From NCBI GenBank assembly GCA_963848175.1, contig CAWKCO010000011.1, positions 62,001 to 126,000 on the forward strand: a DNA stretch of 64,000 nt, in the 5' to 3' direction. The position numbers and the translations under genes are program-made. Position 1 is the first letter of the stretch, and the number at the start of each line of letters is the position of its first letter. Of the stretch, positions 46,385 to 56,221 are shown piece after piece. This DNA comes from JAMZMI01 sp963848175. GTDB taxonomy: Bacteria; Bacteroidota; Bacteroidia; Cytophagales; Cyclobacteriaceae. A model generated the notes under the pieces. It was not told where the DNA came from, did no database searches, and saw nothing but the letters and a program-made list of their open reading frames with translations.

Positions 46385-47375
46385 TTACTTCTTTTGGGGT
46401 TTAGATTTCGGTTCACTCGGATTGCTACCCACACCTCGAAGGTTTACCAATTTATTGAGGGTTTCAAACCAAAACGGTGCACCCATTGATACCGCCAAAG
46501 CCGTGATCATCCAGCCGCCAACCTTCTTGAGCCACAAGCCAACACAGCCCCAAAAATTATCCTTGCAGCTAAGCATTGCTTGGTTTTTAATCGGCCAACC
46601 GATCGGTAGCTTTTGATCAATCAAAGAATTTTGCAGTGCTACCAAGTCATCTACTTGTTTTTTTACACTGGCGATTTCCTTGGCCACATCCACTACAGTA
46701 TCCTGCTCCACTTTGGCATGCACACGGTTGATGATATGTGGTATCCGCCACTGCCTGCTGGCTTGCTGCCACGAGATTTTTGCGCACTTCAGGGTTTTCA
46801 TACAGAAACTCCGCAAGCTGAAACGTATCGACATTCAACCCTACAGCCAAAGCGATAGAAATAATCCAAATGATTCGCTGAGCAAACTTCTTATAGCGAC
46901 CACCCACGCGCTGCATAGACTGATCAAACCATCCAGAAATGTAGGTTTTCAATTCCTCTACATTATTTTCTGTGTCCTCCATCTTCTGAAGAAATGTCCG
47001 TTTCAAGTCTTCAGGAAGCAATGCAGTCTTTTCTATAGCCGCTTTTAGCCGTTCGGGAGTGTAGGTTTTAATCTGTTGCTCATCTTGTGAATGCACGATA
47101 TCCAAAAGCACCTGACTAAAGACCTCTGGTGGAATATAAGAGGGTTTTCTATCCTTCAATGTCATTTTCTGAATCAGGCTATGCTCTTGAATCAGCTGAC
47201 CGAAAGTCTTACTCCCTACCTCATGATCAAAAGAATCTAAAACCCATTTTTGAAGATTTCTAGCCCGCATATTTCGCCACCGAGAAATAGATTCCACCGC
47301 TGATGATGCCGCGATACTCAAGATGAAAAAGATGAATATCAACCCAATGATTAAGTCCAAAATTTCTAAAAACAT
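46385..47375 (-). CDS. Membrane protein with conserved C-terminal 'GAPFWF' segment, one frameshift
   Basis: The N-terminal piece (47375-46647) starts with a transmembrane helix (LDLIIGLIFIFFILSIAAS). A charged helical domain follows, then a second helix (RIIWIISIALAVGLNVDTF) near residue 170. The second frame (ending 46385) adds a coiled part (IASVKKQVDDLVALQNSL) and a last helix with MITALAVSMGAPFWFETLNK. The frames join near 46740, giving about 330 residues. I recall the 'GAPFWF..L.KLVNLRG' ending from a widespread uncharacterised membrane family. The peptidase gene lies 3 bases upstream. Confidence 0.78.
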
Positions 47376-47378
47376 GAC

Positions 47379-48041
47379 TTAACCGTTTAAGATGGTATTC
47401 AGATAATTGCGGGTGCTGCTGCCATATACTCCATCGGCAGAGAGCTTGGCATTGGCTTGCAGTTTCTTGATCGCTGCTTCTGTTTTGGGGCCGAAATCGC
47501 CATCACTCGTGCCAATATTGTAATGTGCCAACTTGAGGGCATCCTGCAATTTAACAACATCAGCACCCGTGCTTCCGAGTTTCAGAGGTCCATCGGGTAA
47601 ATCCATAATAGCAGAGGCAACCAACCTCCTAAAGCCCAAAACTTGATCTGATTTGTAGGCAGAAATACTGACTTGGTTTCCTTGATTTCCACCGAGGCAA
47701 TAAACGCGAGAAGCATCTTTGGAGTAGCCCATAAAGAAACCCACATGACCTTGCCATCCGTCGGGAGAGCCGCGCCAAAAAACGACAACATCTCCAGGTT
47801 CTGGGCTATTCGTAGGAGTGCCCACATCTAGCCAGCTACGAGCATTGGCCATCTTAGAACTTTTAAGATCGCATTTCATGGCCACCCAATTCACAAAAAT
47901 CGAGCACCAAGCAGTCTCATCGTCATTGACCCAGTCAAAGCCCGATTCTTTGGCGTAGTTTACAATTGTTTGGTTGTGAGAAGAGCCTGAAATTTCCTTT
48001 ACGCCCAGTTCGGCGGTGGCTATTTTAATAAGTTTACTCAT
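47379..48041 (-). CDS. TIGR02594-type CHAP-like peptidase with peptidoglycan-binding domain
   Basis: Residues 1-140 are a Cys peptidase of the TIGR02594/CHAP group: IATAELGVKEISGSSHN at the start, catalytic Cys in ETAWCSIFVNWVA near 46, PGDVVVFW near 82 and His in GHVGFFMGYS near 98. Residues 150-215 are a PG_binding_1 domain (LGSTGADVVKLQDAL, DGDFGPKTEAAIKKLQ, DGVYGSSTRNYL). There is no signal peptide, as in phage endolysins and effectors delivered by other means. It heads the four-gene unit. Wall cleavage is likely, and export is unexplained. Confidence 0.85.
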   Translation of the reverse strand: MSKLIKIATAELGVKEISGSSHNQTIVNYAKESGFDWVNDDETAWCSIFVNWVAMKCDLKSSKMANARSWLDVGTPTNSPEPGDVVVFWRGSPDGWQGHVGFFMGYSKDASRVYCLGGNQGNQVSISAYKSDQVLGFRRLVASAIMDLPDGPLKLGSTGADVVKLQDALKLAHYNIGTSDGDFGPKTEAAIKKLQANAKLSADGVYGSSTRNYLNTILNG

Positions 48042-48202
48042 GATATTAGGTAGGTGATTTGTTTATGACAAATAAGGTAATCATAAATTTATCACCCATC
48101 CAAAATCAAATAAATAAAAAAACACATACTCCGCATTAGTAAGACAATTCAAAGAATAACCTTTCATATTATAAGAGCACATCATCGTCTTCATTTTCAA
48201 TA

Positions 48203-49198
48203 TCACAAACTTTTAATCTGAAACGAAGGAAAAATATTCCATGTAATACCAATAGACGTTTGAAATCCTGAGTCAACAAAACGGATGTTGTAGTTGTCAT
48301 GACCATAAATGGCGCTGAAGAAATAACCAAATTGATTTGGTTGATACAATGTGAATTTTGACACAGATCGCAGTGGGTTCACATGCTCGTGCGTTCCCTG
48401 AATCCACTCTATGCTTTCTTCAAACGAGATACGCCAGCACTTTTTTCTAAATATGAATTGTGAGTATTCGTACTCAAAAGTATAGCGATTGCGACCGTAA
48501 ATTTTAATGTCTTCGGGGGTGAAGCCTCCAGCATCTATCAAGCCCCATAGTTTATCGTGGTACCTGATATACCCAAACTCCACGCGGTTGACCCTATTAG
48601 GCGCATCGTTGTTCAAACGGCCATTGAGGCGATAAGAAACAGCCACTTCTGTAAGGTTTGTGGAGAAATTACCATCTCTCCGGTTGAGCATTTTTGACAA
48701 GTTTGAGTCAGGAGTAAGTGCTGCGTACACATCCTTACATTCCTGCGTTCTATCATCCAAATCGCCATTAAAAGTACAGCCCGACTGCCCGTTGGAATAA
48801 TGCCCAGACTCTATAGAAAAAGCAAGCAAATCATCCGTGCCTACTTTAAACAGATGTTGTGTACCTAAAAGGATTCGATAGGTAGGCATGCGTACCGGCA
48901 ATGACTCACTATCATATATTCTCAATTGAGGTCGGTAAGCTACATAACTGGCTTTGGTGTATTTTTTTCCATCCATTAGGCCGCTTACAAAGTCATTGAA
49001 AAAGCTATACCTCACAATAGGATTACCTTCAAAAATGATATTCTCACCGTCCACCATGGTGGTTTTAGTGTTCATATCTGGATTGTCTCCGATCGGATAT
49101 ATCTGGGTGAAGCCCTTAAACAAAGAGGAAGTTTGCCCGTAGCTCTGCGAAGAGATAAAAAGGCATAGTACTAGTGTCGATAAAGTGATTTTGTTCAT
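48203..49198 (-). CDS. Outer-membrane phospholipase A1-like barrel protein
   Basis: The 331-residue protein has a signal peptide (MNKITLSTLVLCLFISSQSYGQ) and a strand-rich mature part ending in an aromatic residue pattern typical of barrels (SIGITWNIFPSFQIKSL). The motif IESGHYSNGQSG near residue 130 resembles the catalytic H-x-SNG region of OMPLA, and GYIRYHDKLWGL near 205 fits a later strand. The Asn/His/Ser triad cannot be confirmed by eye. It is a single gene 160 bases upstream-side of the peptidase unit on the same strand. Confidence 0.65.
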   Translation of the reverse strand: MNKITLSTLVLCLFISSQSYGQTSSLFKGFTQIYPIGDNPDMNTKTTMVDGENIIFEGNPIVRYSFFNDFVSGLMDGKKYTKASYVAYRPQLRIYDSESLPVRMPTYRILLGTQHLFKVGTDDLLAFSIESGHYSNGQSGCTFNGDLDDRTQECKDVYAALTPDSNLSKMLNRRDGNFSTNLTEVAVSYRLNGRLNNDAPNRVNRVEFGYIRYHDKLWGLIDAGGFTPEDIKIYGRNRYTFEYEYSQFIFRKKCWRISFEESIEWIQGTHEHVNPLRSVSKFTLYQPNQFGYFFSAIYGHDNYNIRFVDSGFQTSIGITWNIFPSFQIKSL

Positions 49199-49260
49199 TT
49201 TAGCGTGATTAGGATAAGATTAACTGGTTAATTTTTTCGTGAATCTGAGATGAGATTTTG

Positions 49261-49497
49261 TTAGACTTCACAGATGCACCTGTTTTGATGGTGAGATGTA
49301 CCAAACTGTATTTGATCTCCTGAGCTTTTTAGTACTTCCAGCAGTGCTCTAATGGCATCTCTGTCTTCTGTTTCAATAAAAAAGGTGGATTCTATTCGTT
49401 CGTAAGCCGTTGATTTTAATTTGGCAAGTTCATCTTCTACGCATGTAATGATTTGCTCGTCCGAATCGAAAACGGAGAGCACATTTCCATAGCTCAT
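49261..49497 (-). CDS. Small hypothetical protein
   Basis: A 78-residue, acidic, cytoplasmic alpha/beta protein (IITCVEDELAKLKSTAYERI, TEDRDAIRALLEVLK) ending HHQNRCICEV. I do not recognise a family. It lies 62 bases upstream of the barrel protein gene on the same strand and could be co-transcribed with it. Confidence 0.55.
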   Translation of the reverse strand: MSYGNVLSVFDSDEQIITCVEDELAKLKSTAYERIESTFFIETEDRDAIRALLEVLKSSGDQIQFGTSHHQNRCICEV

Positions 49498-49638
49498 AAT
49501 TGTGCGGGTAGGTTAGGTTTACATTTCTGATATTGGATGAGGCAAGCCAAGGAACGCTCGTTCTTGAAGCTCTCTCCCAAACCGTTTCAAGATAGTAAAA
49601 TTAGATAAGACCCAAGGAAAAGATCAGGATCAAAAAGA

Positions 49639-50761
49639 TCAATCCACCTTTTCGGCCATGCGAGGGACATCATTTTTTAGCACATATATCATGATTCCAA
49701 GACCGAAAAGCGCCATAGGAATACTGAGCCATTGTCCCATATTCAGTGCCAAATCCTCTTCAAATGCTTCTTGATTCATTTTGAAGAACTCATCAAAGAA
49801 CCGTAGTGTCCAAAGCAAAAACATGAACAAACCGAAGTTGAATCCAGCAGGAAGGATGTGGCGTTTTTTCCACCAAAGCCAATAAAGCAACAACATTAAA
49901 ATGACACAATAACCAGCTTCATACAATTGTGCTGCGTGTCTTACGATTCCAGTTCCGTAAATCTCCACAACATCCTGCCCATTGTCTACATAGTGTTTAT
50001 ATTTAAGTGAGCCATCACCAAAGTCAATGTGCTGATTAACCTCGCTGTACCTTACAAGCGCGGATCTTAGATTTCCTTCTATAAAAGCTTTTTCATCCAC
50101 GGTCATGTTGGCATCCTTCTTATACCTCATGATGGCAGTAAGCGGTACTCGTCCTGAAGCCAACTGCTCATCTTCAGTGCGCTTTTCGAAAGAAACATCA
50201 GCCACTCGATCGTCATAAGACATAACAGATTCTGTGAACCCAGCATAGACTACCCCGATATTTGAATTGGTTTCTACCCCTTCCATTTCAGAATTGAAAA
50301 AATTTCCTGTGCGAATCATCGCTCCTGTGAGCGCTACCACGATCACCATCCGATCTACGATCCAGCTAAGTTTGTACTGATTGTATTTTCTAGTGAAAAG
50401 CCACAGAGGCAATCAAAATACCAATGGCACCTCCATGACTTGCAAGACCACCCTCCCATATTTTGATGATCTCAATGGGGTTGGAGAGATAGTAGGAAGG
50501 GTTGTAAAACAGGCAGTGTCCCAAGCGTGCTCCCAAAATAGTAGCCACAACCATATAGACTGTCAGCTTTTCCACGTCCTTTTCTGGACGTCCTTCGGTT
50601 TTAAAAATTCTAAAAAGCACTTGCTGACTCAGTATAAAACCACCTGCAAACAAAAGTCCATACCACCTTACCGGACGATCATCCAACCCGACGTAAGACA
50701 AAGGAATAGTGAAGATATCCGGATCAGGACTCCAAAGAAGATAGTTTAATATGAATTGCAT
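49639..50761 (-). CDS. lgt: Prolipoprotein diacylglyceryl transferase, one frameshift
   Basis: Lgt attaches diacylglycerol to the lipobox Cys of prolipoproteins in the inner membrane. The first piece (50761-50390) has VRWYGLLFAGGFILSQQV, GARLGHCLFYNP and WEGGLASHGGAIGILIA (the Lgt signature His-Gly-Gly). The second (50412-49639) has LSWIVDRMVIVVALTGAMIR, GNFFNSEMEG and C-terminal helices with FGLFMFLLWTLRFFDEFF. The frames join near 50400. An internal hydrophilic insert (residues 170-245) makes it longer (about 374) than E. coli Lgt, as in other Bacteroidota. It follows trkH by 5 bases. Confidence 0.9.
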
Positions 50762-50766
50762 CTGGC

Positions 50767-52224
50767 TTAATTAGTTTTCCAAAAGAATGGTGTAAAGAGC
50801 ATAAGAACGGTAAAAAGTTCCAAACGGCCGAGTAACATTAAAAAACTCAATAGCCATTTGCCCCCTACAGATATATGCGCAAAGTTATCAACTGGCCCCA
50901 CACTACCAAGACCTGGGCCAATATTACCCAGACATGTGGCCACAGCTCCAATTGAAGTATTAAAATCAGTGCCTAAGAGCGCCATCAGAGCCGATCCCGT
51001 GGCAAAGATGAGCACGTAGATCATTATAAAAGCTAGTACATTAAAAGTAATATCTCGAGATACGGCCTTACCATTGAACCTTACCGGAATGACCGCATTG
51101 GGATGAAGCTGACGTTTGAGCTCTAGCAGACTATTTTTAATCAAAATAATGTGACGAACAATCTTAACACCACCGGCCGTAGATCCGGCAGATGCGCCCA
51201 TGAACATCATGATGAAAATTAGTATGGTGAGAAAAGGAGTCCAGGCGGTGTAATCCGCTGTGATAAAACCTGTAGTGGTAATGATGGACACCACCTGAAA
51301 CGCTGAAGTTCTAAAGGAATTTTCCAGTTCGATTCCTCCTAAAATGTAAATTCCTATCGAAACAATTATGATGAAAAACACACAAAATCCGAGATAGAAT
51401 TTGAACTCATCATTTTCAAGTAGCTTTCTAAATTGGCCATGTAAGCCAAAATAAATCATGGTAAAATTGGTGCCCGCCATAAACATGAATGCGATGATCA
51501 CATATTGCAAAAAGGGCGCATCAAAATATGCGATACTGGCATTTTTCGTTGAAAAACCTCCTGTAGCCATAGTGGTTAAGCTATGGTTGATCGCATCGTA
51601 AAAACTCATCCCTCCTAACCAAAGCAAGCAGGTTTCGGCTATCGTCAAGCCTAAGTAAATGATCCAAAGTCTTTTGGCTGTTTCTTTTATTCTTGGCTGG
51701 AGTTTATCTGGTGATACCCCTGGTGCTTCTGCCACAAAAAGCTGCATACCTCCAATTCCCAAAATCGGAAGTATTGCCACGGTAAGCACGATGATCCCCA
51801 TCCCTCCTATCCACTGCGTCAAACTGCGCCAAAATAGAATCCCTTTATTGACAGCCTCTATATCTGTGAGAATACTCGCTCCCGTAGTAGAAAATCCTGA
51901 GATGGTTTCAAAGAATGCGTCGCTAAAAGAAACAATAGAGCCACTGAAAAGATATGGAAGTGTCCCAAACAAGGACATGAAAATCCAACCAAAAGTCACT
52001 ACAATGTACCCATCGCGCTTCTGAAGTTCTTTGGACTGAAATTTTTTGGTGAGAAAATAAAGCAAAGCTCCGACCAACACAGTGAGTGTCCCCGCACCAA
52101 TGATTGCCCAGAAATCGCCTTCTTGAAAAAATAACGAAAAAGGAATACACAAAAACATAAACATCCCATTCATCATCAAAAGGATGCCTAGAATGTTGAT
52201 AATTATCCGGTAGTTAAAAAGCAT
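50767..52224 (-). CDS. trkH: Trk-type potassium uptake protein TrkH
   Basis: The membrane-embedded K+ translocating subunit, 485 residues, with four M1-P-M2 pore repeats. The pore loops include SGFSTTGASILT near residue 115, MATGGFSTKNAS near 220, TTTGFITADYTAW near 315 and AVATCLGNIGPGLGSVG near 435, each with the selectivity glycine. It follows trkA by 2 bases and precedes lgt by 5, so the three form one operon. Confidence 0.95.
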   Translation of the reverse strand: MLFNYRIIINILGILLMMNGMFMFLCIPFSLFFQEGDFWAIIGAGTLTVLVGALLYFLTKKFQSKELQKRDGYIVVTFGWIFMSLFGTLPYLFSGSIVSFSDAFFETISGFSTTGASILTDIEAVNKGILFWRSLTQWIGGMGIIVLTVAILPILGIGGMQLFVAEAPGVSPDKLQPRIKETAKRLWIIYLGLTIAETCLLWLGGMSFYDAINHSLTTMATGGFSTKNASIAYFDAPFLQYVIIAFMFMAGTNFTMIYFGLHGQFRKLLENDEFKFYLGFCVFFIIIVSIGIYILGGIELENSFRTSAFQVVSIITTTGFITADYTAWTPFLTILIFIMMFMGASAGSTAGGVKIVRHIILIKNSLLELKRQLHPNAVIPVRFNGKAVSRDITFNVLAFIMIYVLIFATGSALMALLGTDFNTSIGAVATCLGNIGPGLGSVGPVDNFAHISVGGKWLLSFLMLLGRLELFTVLMLFTPFFWKTN

Positions 52225-52226
52225 GA

Positions 52227-53567
52227 TTATTTAAAAAAGCTTTCGACGGTGTGGATACAATCAGGATTGGATAGCACCACAACCCTATCCTTGACTTCAA
52301 ACGAAAAATTTCCACGTACGGTATAGCCCACATCTTTTCTAATGACCCCACCTATCACAGCCGTTTTAGGGAAATTGAGATTTCTCAATTCGTGCTGCAA
52401 AATCTTGGAGTTTGGTTTTACTTCAAATTCAAGAATTTCGGCATCCACCCCGTGAATACTCGTAAGGCTCAGCACCTCACCCCTTCTCACGTATCTGAAA
52501 ATAAAGTTCGCCGCGATCAGTTTCTTATTGATCATGGTATCTACTCCGATGCTCTGTGAAAGGTGGATATAATCGATGTTTTCTACCGCTGCAATGGTCT
52601 TTCTTACACCATGATTTTTCGCTACGAGAGAGGAAATAATATTCGTTTCCGAATTTCCCGTCACGGCAATAAATGCATCCATTCGATCAATTCCTTCGCT
52701 TTTCAGCAAATTGGTATCTCGTACATCTCCACAGATCACCATGGTATCAGGTAGCTCATCTGCCAAGGCAAAGCATTTGTCTTTGTCCTTTTCTATGAGT
52801 TTGATGTTGTATTTTTTACTGAGCTGACGTGCCGTATTGATGGCAATTTTACTACCGCCCAAAATCATGATATTTTTAATATCAAAACGCTGCTTTCCAG
52901 CCAATGCCATCACGCGCTCTATTCCGCTAGGTTCAGCAATAAAATATGCATGATCATTTAGCATGAACTTATTATTCCCATGAGGAATAATCGTTTTGTT
53001 ATCACGCAAAATTGCGATGGTCGTGAAGTTATGATCAGGGTTGAGGTAAGCAGTTTCAGTAAGGGTTTTATCCTTTAGTTCCGAGTTTTCATCTACTGTA
53101 ATACCTATTAGAGAAAGTCTGCCATTTTCAAATTCAAAAGTATCGGTCAGAGCGGATTGCTTTACCAGCCTTTTTATCTCTTTGGCAGCTAATGATTCAG
53201 GAGAAATAATCTCATCTATACCAATAGTCTTTAAGTCGAGCTTATCTTTTTGGTGTAGAAATTCCGTGTTAGAAATTCTGGCAACAGTCTTTTTAGCACC
53301 CAAATTTTTACCAATGATTGCTGTTGCAATGTTGGTTTCCTCAATGGAAGTAACGGCGATAAGCAAATCAGCCTTCGCTACATTGGCTTCTTCCAAAACT
53401 CTGATTGAAGTAGAACTCCCTCTGATGGTGCTCACATCAAGATTGTTGGAGGCATGTTCCAAAACCGAAGCATCTTGATCAATCAAGACGATATCTTGAT
53501 TTTCGTATGCCAACAATTTGGCTAGGTGGTAGCCCAAATCCCCTGCTCCTGCTATGATTATTCTCAT
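52227..53567 (-). CDS. trkA: Trk system K+ regulatory protein TrkA
   Basis: The cytoplasmic NAD(H)-binding gating subunit of TrkH. Its 446 residues comprise two tandem RCK units. The first Rossmann fold starts MRIIIAGAGDLGYHLAKLL and the second reads IMILGGSKIAINTARQLSKK near residue 232. Each is followed by a TrkA_C domain (LSLIGITVDENSELKDKTL; AEILEFEVKPNSKILQHEL). The two-unit form is standard for TrkA. It starts the trkA-trkH-lgt operon. Confidence 0.95.
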   Translation of the reverse strand: MRIIIAGAGDLGYHLAKLLAYENQDIVLIDQDASVLEHASNNLDVSTIRGSSTSIRVLEEANVAKADLLIAVTSIEETNIATAIIGKNLGAKKTVARISNTEFLHQKDKLDLKTIGIDEIISPESLAAKEIKRLVKQSALTDTFEFENGRLSLIGITVDENSELKDKTLTETAYLNPDHNFTTIAILRDNKTIIPHGNNKFMLNDHAYFIAEPSGIERVMALAGKQRFDIKNIMILGGSKIAINTARQLSKKYNIKLIEKDKDKCFALADELPDTMVICGDVRDTNLLKSEGIDRMDAFIAVTGNSETNIISSLVAKNHGVRKTIAAVENIDYIHLSQSIGVDTMINKKLIAANFIFRYVRRGEVLSLTSIHGVDAEILEFEVKPNSKILQHELRNLNFPKTAVIGGVIRKDVGYTVRGNFSFEVKDRVVVLSNPDCIHTVESFFK

Positions 53568-53765
53568 TTAATCGCTCGTCCGTTTGGGGTACAAATATAA
53601 AGTAAACAAAACGGGGATAGACAAAGATTTCGACCCATTATCGCATAGTCATTGGCGAATGCCAATAATGCCTGATGAATGGGAAATTATGATCGATTTT
53701 GGTGTTGGCATTTAAAAGGTCACGCACTTCACTCAGACACTCAAGTCTCTCTAATCAAAGCAGGA

Positions 53766-55121
53766 TCAATGTTTCAATTCTTCAAAATATTTAATCGCGG
53801 CTTTTCTTACTTTAGGCGCAAGCAAAACTGCTCCTATTATGGTCGGGAAGGCCATCAGCCCGTAGGCCAAATCGACAAAGTACACGACTGTATCCAGTGT
53901 AATCACCGAAGCTAACACCACCAGCATCACATACCAATAGTTAAAGTATTCGCCATATTTGACACCTACAAGGTAAGAGAAGCATTTTCTGCCATAATAT
54001 GCCAAGCCAAAAATCGTAGTAATAGCAAAAATCAATACGCACACAAGAAGAATGATCGGCCCTACTCCGGGGATACTAATTTCAAAGGCTTTGGCCGTGA
54101 GTGCAATTCCATTCAAATCTGGAATCTTCCAGGCGCCAGTCACCAAAATACACATTCCAGTCATGGTACAAACGAGCAATGTATCAATGGCTGGCCCGAG
54201 CATAGCCACCAAACCTTCCCTGATGGGCTCATTAGTCTTCGCCGCACCATGCATCATTGGCGCAGTTCCGATTCCAGCTTCATTAGAAAATGCAGCCCGT
54301 CGCGCACCAGTGATAATCAGCGCACCCACAGCTCCGCCCATCGCAGCTTGCGCTGAAAAAGCATCGGTAAGGATGAGCATAAACGAGGGAATGACTGCTG
54401 ACCAATGACTAAAAAGGATATAAAGAACACTACCAACGTATAAAACCACCATAAACGGGACGAGCCTCGAAGCAACCGCCCCTATTCTGGTAATACCACC
54501 AAAAATGACCAAACCAACTACCACGGCTATTGCAAACCCCAAACTCAGATTGAGACCTATGCCATTTTCCACGCTCTGTGATTGGAATAAAACTTCTTTT
54601 ATTACATCTATGGTTTGATGCGTTTGAAAAATAGGGGTAGCACCAAAAGCACCCACCACAGCAAAAAATATTGCTAGCGGTATCCATTTCTTCCCTAATC
54701 CTTCCTGAATAAAATACATTGGCCCGCCCTGTAGCTTCCCTGCTGAGTCTTTGCCCCGATACATTACGGCTAGGCTACAAGTAAAAAACTTGGTAGACAT
54801 CCCCAGAAAAGCACTCACCCACATCCAAAATATAGCTCCTGGCCCGCCAGTGGCTATGGCCACCGCCACTCCTGAGATATTTCCCATACCAATGGTAGCA
54901 GCCAATGCTGCTGAGAGTGCTTGAAAGTGACTGATATCTCCTGGATCTTGTACATCGTCATATTTGCCTCGGAGCACATTCACGGCATGACCAAAATACC
55001 TGAAAGGCACAAACCGTGAGTAAAGCATAAAAAAGAGACCTCCTCCCAGCAGGAGGATTAGCAATGGAGTGCCCCACACAAAATTGGAGGCCGAACGCAG
55101 AAAATCTTCTATAAAAATCAT
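53766..55121 (-). CDS. Sodium:alanine/glycine symporter (AGCS family)
   Basis: An inner-membrane Na+-coupled amino acid carrier of 451 residues with about eleven helices. AGCS signatures include GDISHFQALSAALAATIGMGN near residue 63, IATGGPGAIFWMW near 88, FSNEAGIGTAPMMHGAA near 275 and ITTIFGLAYYGRKC near 367. The gene starts 3 bases after the stop of the SGNH esterase gene, so the two are co-transcribed. Confidence 0.94.
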   Translation of the reverse strand: MIFIEDFLRSASNFVWGTPLLILLLGGGLFFMLYSRFVPFRYFGHAVNVLRGKYDDVQDPGDISHFQALSAALAATIGMGNISGVAVAIATGGPGAIFWMWVSAFLGMSTKFFTCSLAVMYRGKDSAGKLQGGPMYFIQEGLGKKWIPLAIFFAVVGAFGATPIFQTHQTIDVIKEVLFQSQSVENGIGLNLSLGFAIAVVVGLVIFGGITRIGAVASRLVPFMVVLYVGSVLYILFSHWSAVIPSFMLILTDAFSAQAAMGGAVGALIITGARRAAFSNEAGIGTAPMMHGAAKTNEPIREGLVAMLGPAIDTLLVCTMTGMCILVTGAWKIPDLNGIALTAKAFEISIPGVGPIILLVCVLIFAITTIFGLAYYGRKCFSYLVGVKYGEYFNYWYVMLVVLASVITLDTVVYFVDLAYGLMAFPTIIGAVLLAPKVRKAAIKYFEELKH

Positions 55122-55124
55122 TGA

Positions 55125-55693
55125 TTATTTTTCAGACAAAAGGGGTGCTATGAATTGCCAAACTGTTTCGGCAATCACTTTATGGCCTTCTGATGTGGGG
55201 TGAATCCCATCTTCCAAATTGAGTTCAGGAACGGTGGCTACTCCATCTAAAATAAATGGAATGAGTACCGCTTCGTATTCTTTGGCCAGACGTTGGAAGA
55301 TTTCCCTGAAATCACGTACGATAATTTTCGGCCATATTTAATGGCATCTCCATACCTGCAATGACAAGTTTTACTTTAGGGTTTACCTTCTTCACTTTAT
55401 TGAATAATCGCGCGAAGGTTCTTTTCCAAATCCACAAGACTACAACCATCAAGTCCATCATTTGCTCCCAGCTCCAAAACAAAAACATCTGGCACTTGCT
55501 GCAATGCCAAATCAATTCTAGCTAGTCCATCTTCTGAACGATCCCCACTTATCCCTGCGTTGATAACTTCAAATGGCGAGTGGAGCTGTATCAATTTTCG
55601 CTCAATCAAATAAGGATAAGCCGTATTAGGCTCAATCATATAACCTTCGGTAATACTATCTCCGAAGAACATCAACAATGGCTTCTTTTCCAT
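55125..55693 (-). CDS. SGNH-family esterase (TesA-like arylesterase), frame-broken
   Basis: A GDSL/SGNH hydrolase. Block I is FFGDSITEGYMI (catalytic Ser near residue 12), block II VINAGISGDRSEDGLAR, and block III LELGANDGLDGC (Asn). The C-terminal block DGIHPTSEGHKVIAETVWQF with catalytic Asp/His is in another frame near 55190. Frame changes fall near 55400 and 55325. The whole is about 190 residues like TesA, but without a signal peptide. The stop at 55125 nearly abuts the symporter start. Confidence 0.85.
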
Positions 55694-55782
55694 ATAGAAT
55701 TAATAACGACAAAAAAAGGCTTGAAACCAAAGCAGAAAAATCTACCAATAGTCATAAGCCTTCCAACACAATTAATATTCGA

Positions 55783-56052
55783 TCACTCTTGATACCATAC
55801 TCTTAACAATTGGTACCACTGCGAACTAGATTCTCCTCCAGTCCACAGTTCGGTATCCTGACTTCCCTCCTCTTGAGAGTCGTGAATATTGGGTAAAACC
55901 ACGGTTTCAATATTGATTATTTCAATATTGGGATTTTCTGCTCTCCACTTGTTTACACCTTCGAGCACTTCTTGAAAATTTTGGATTTTACTGGATTTGA
56001 ATACTCCTCCCTTGATCTTCTCAGGAACAAAGTCTTTAGCAATTATAGGCAT
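55783..56052 (-). CDS. Small conserved-looking hypothetical protein
   Basis: An 89-residue soluble protein (MPIIAKDFVPEKIKGG, NFQEVLEGVNKWRAENPN) with a Trp-rich C-terminus (TELWTGGESSSQWYQLLRVW). I do not recognise the family with certainty. It is divergent from the lipoprotein gene at 56222 and 89 bases upstream of the esterase gene on the same strand. Confidence 0.6.
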   Translation of the reverse strand: MPIIAKDFVPEKIKGGVFKSSKIQNFQEVLEGVNKWRAENPNIEIINIETVVLPNIHDSQEEGSQDTELWTGGESSSQWYQLLRVWYQE

Positions 56053-56221
56053 GTGATTTTCGCGTTATTTCATTGAATTTAATCAAATATATCAACTCTG
56101 CCTCGTTCAGTACTCAAAAAGCATCGCGTATTACTGCTTCATGCCAGCTCACAAGGATTTTGCTCCAAATAGAATTGGCATTATTTATGGTAATCGTATC
56201 TTTATCACCAAAGACATCACC

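Noticed and set aside
47379..48041. Prophage lysis module
   Set aside because: No other phage gene is near, and the neighbours are membrane and barrel-like proteins rather than holin or tail genes. The possibility is kept only as an alternative in the finding on the four-gene unit.
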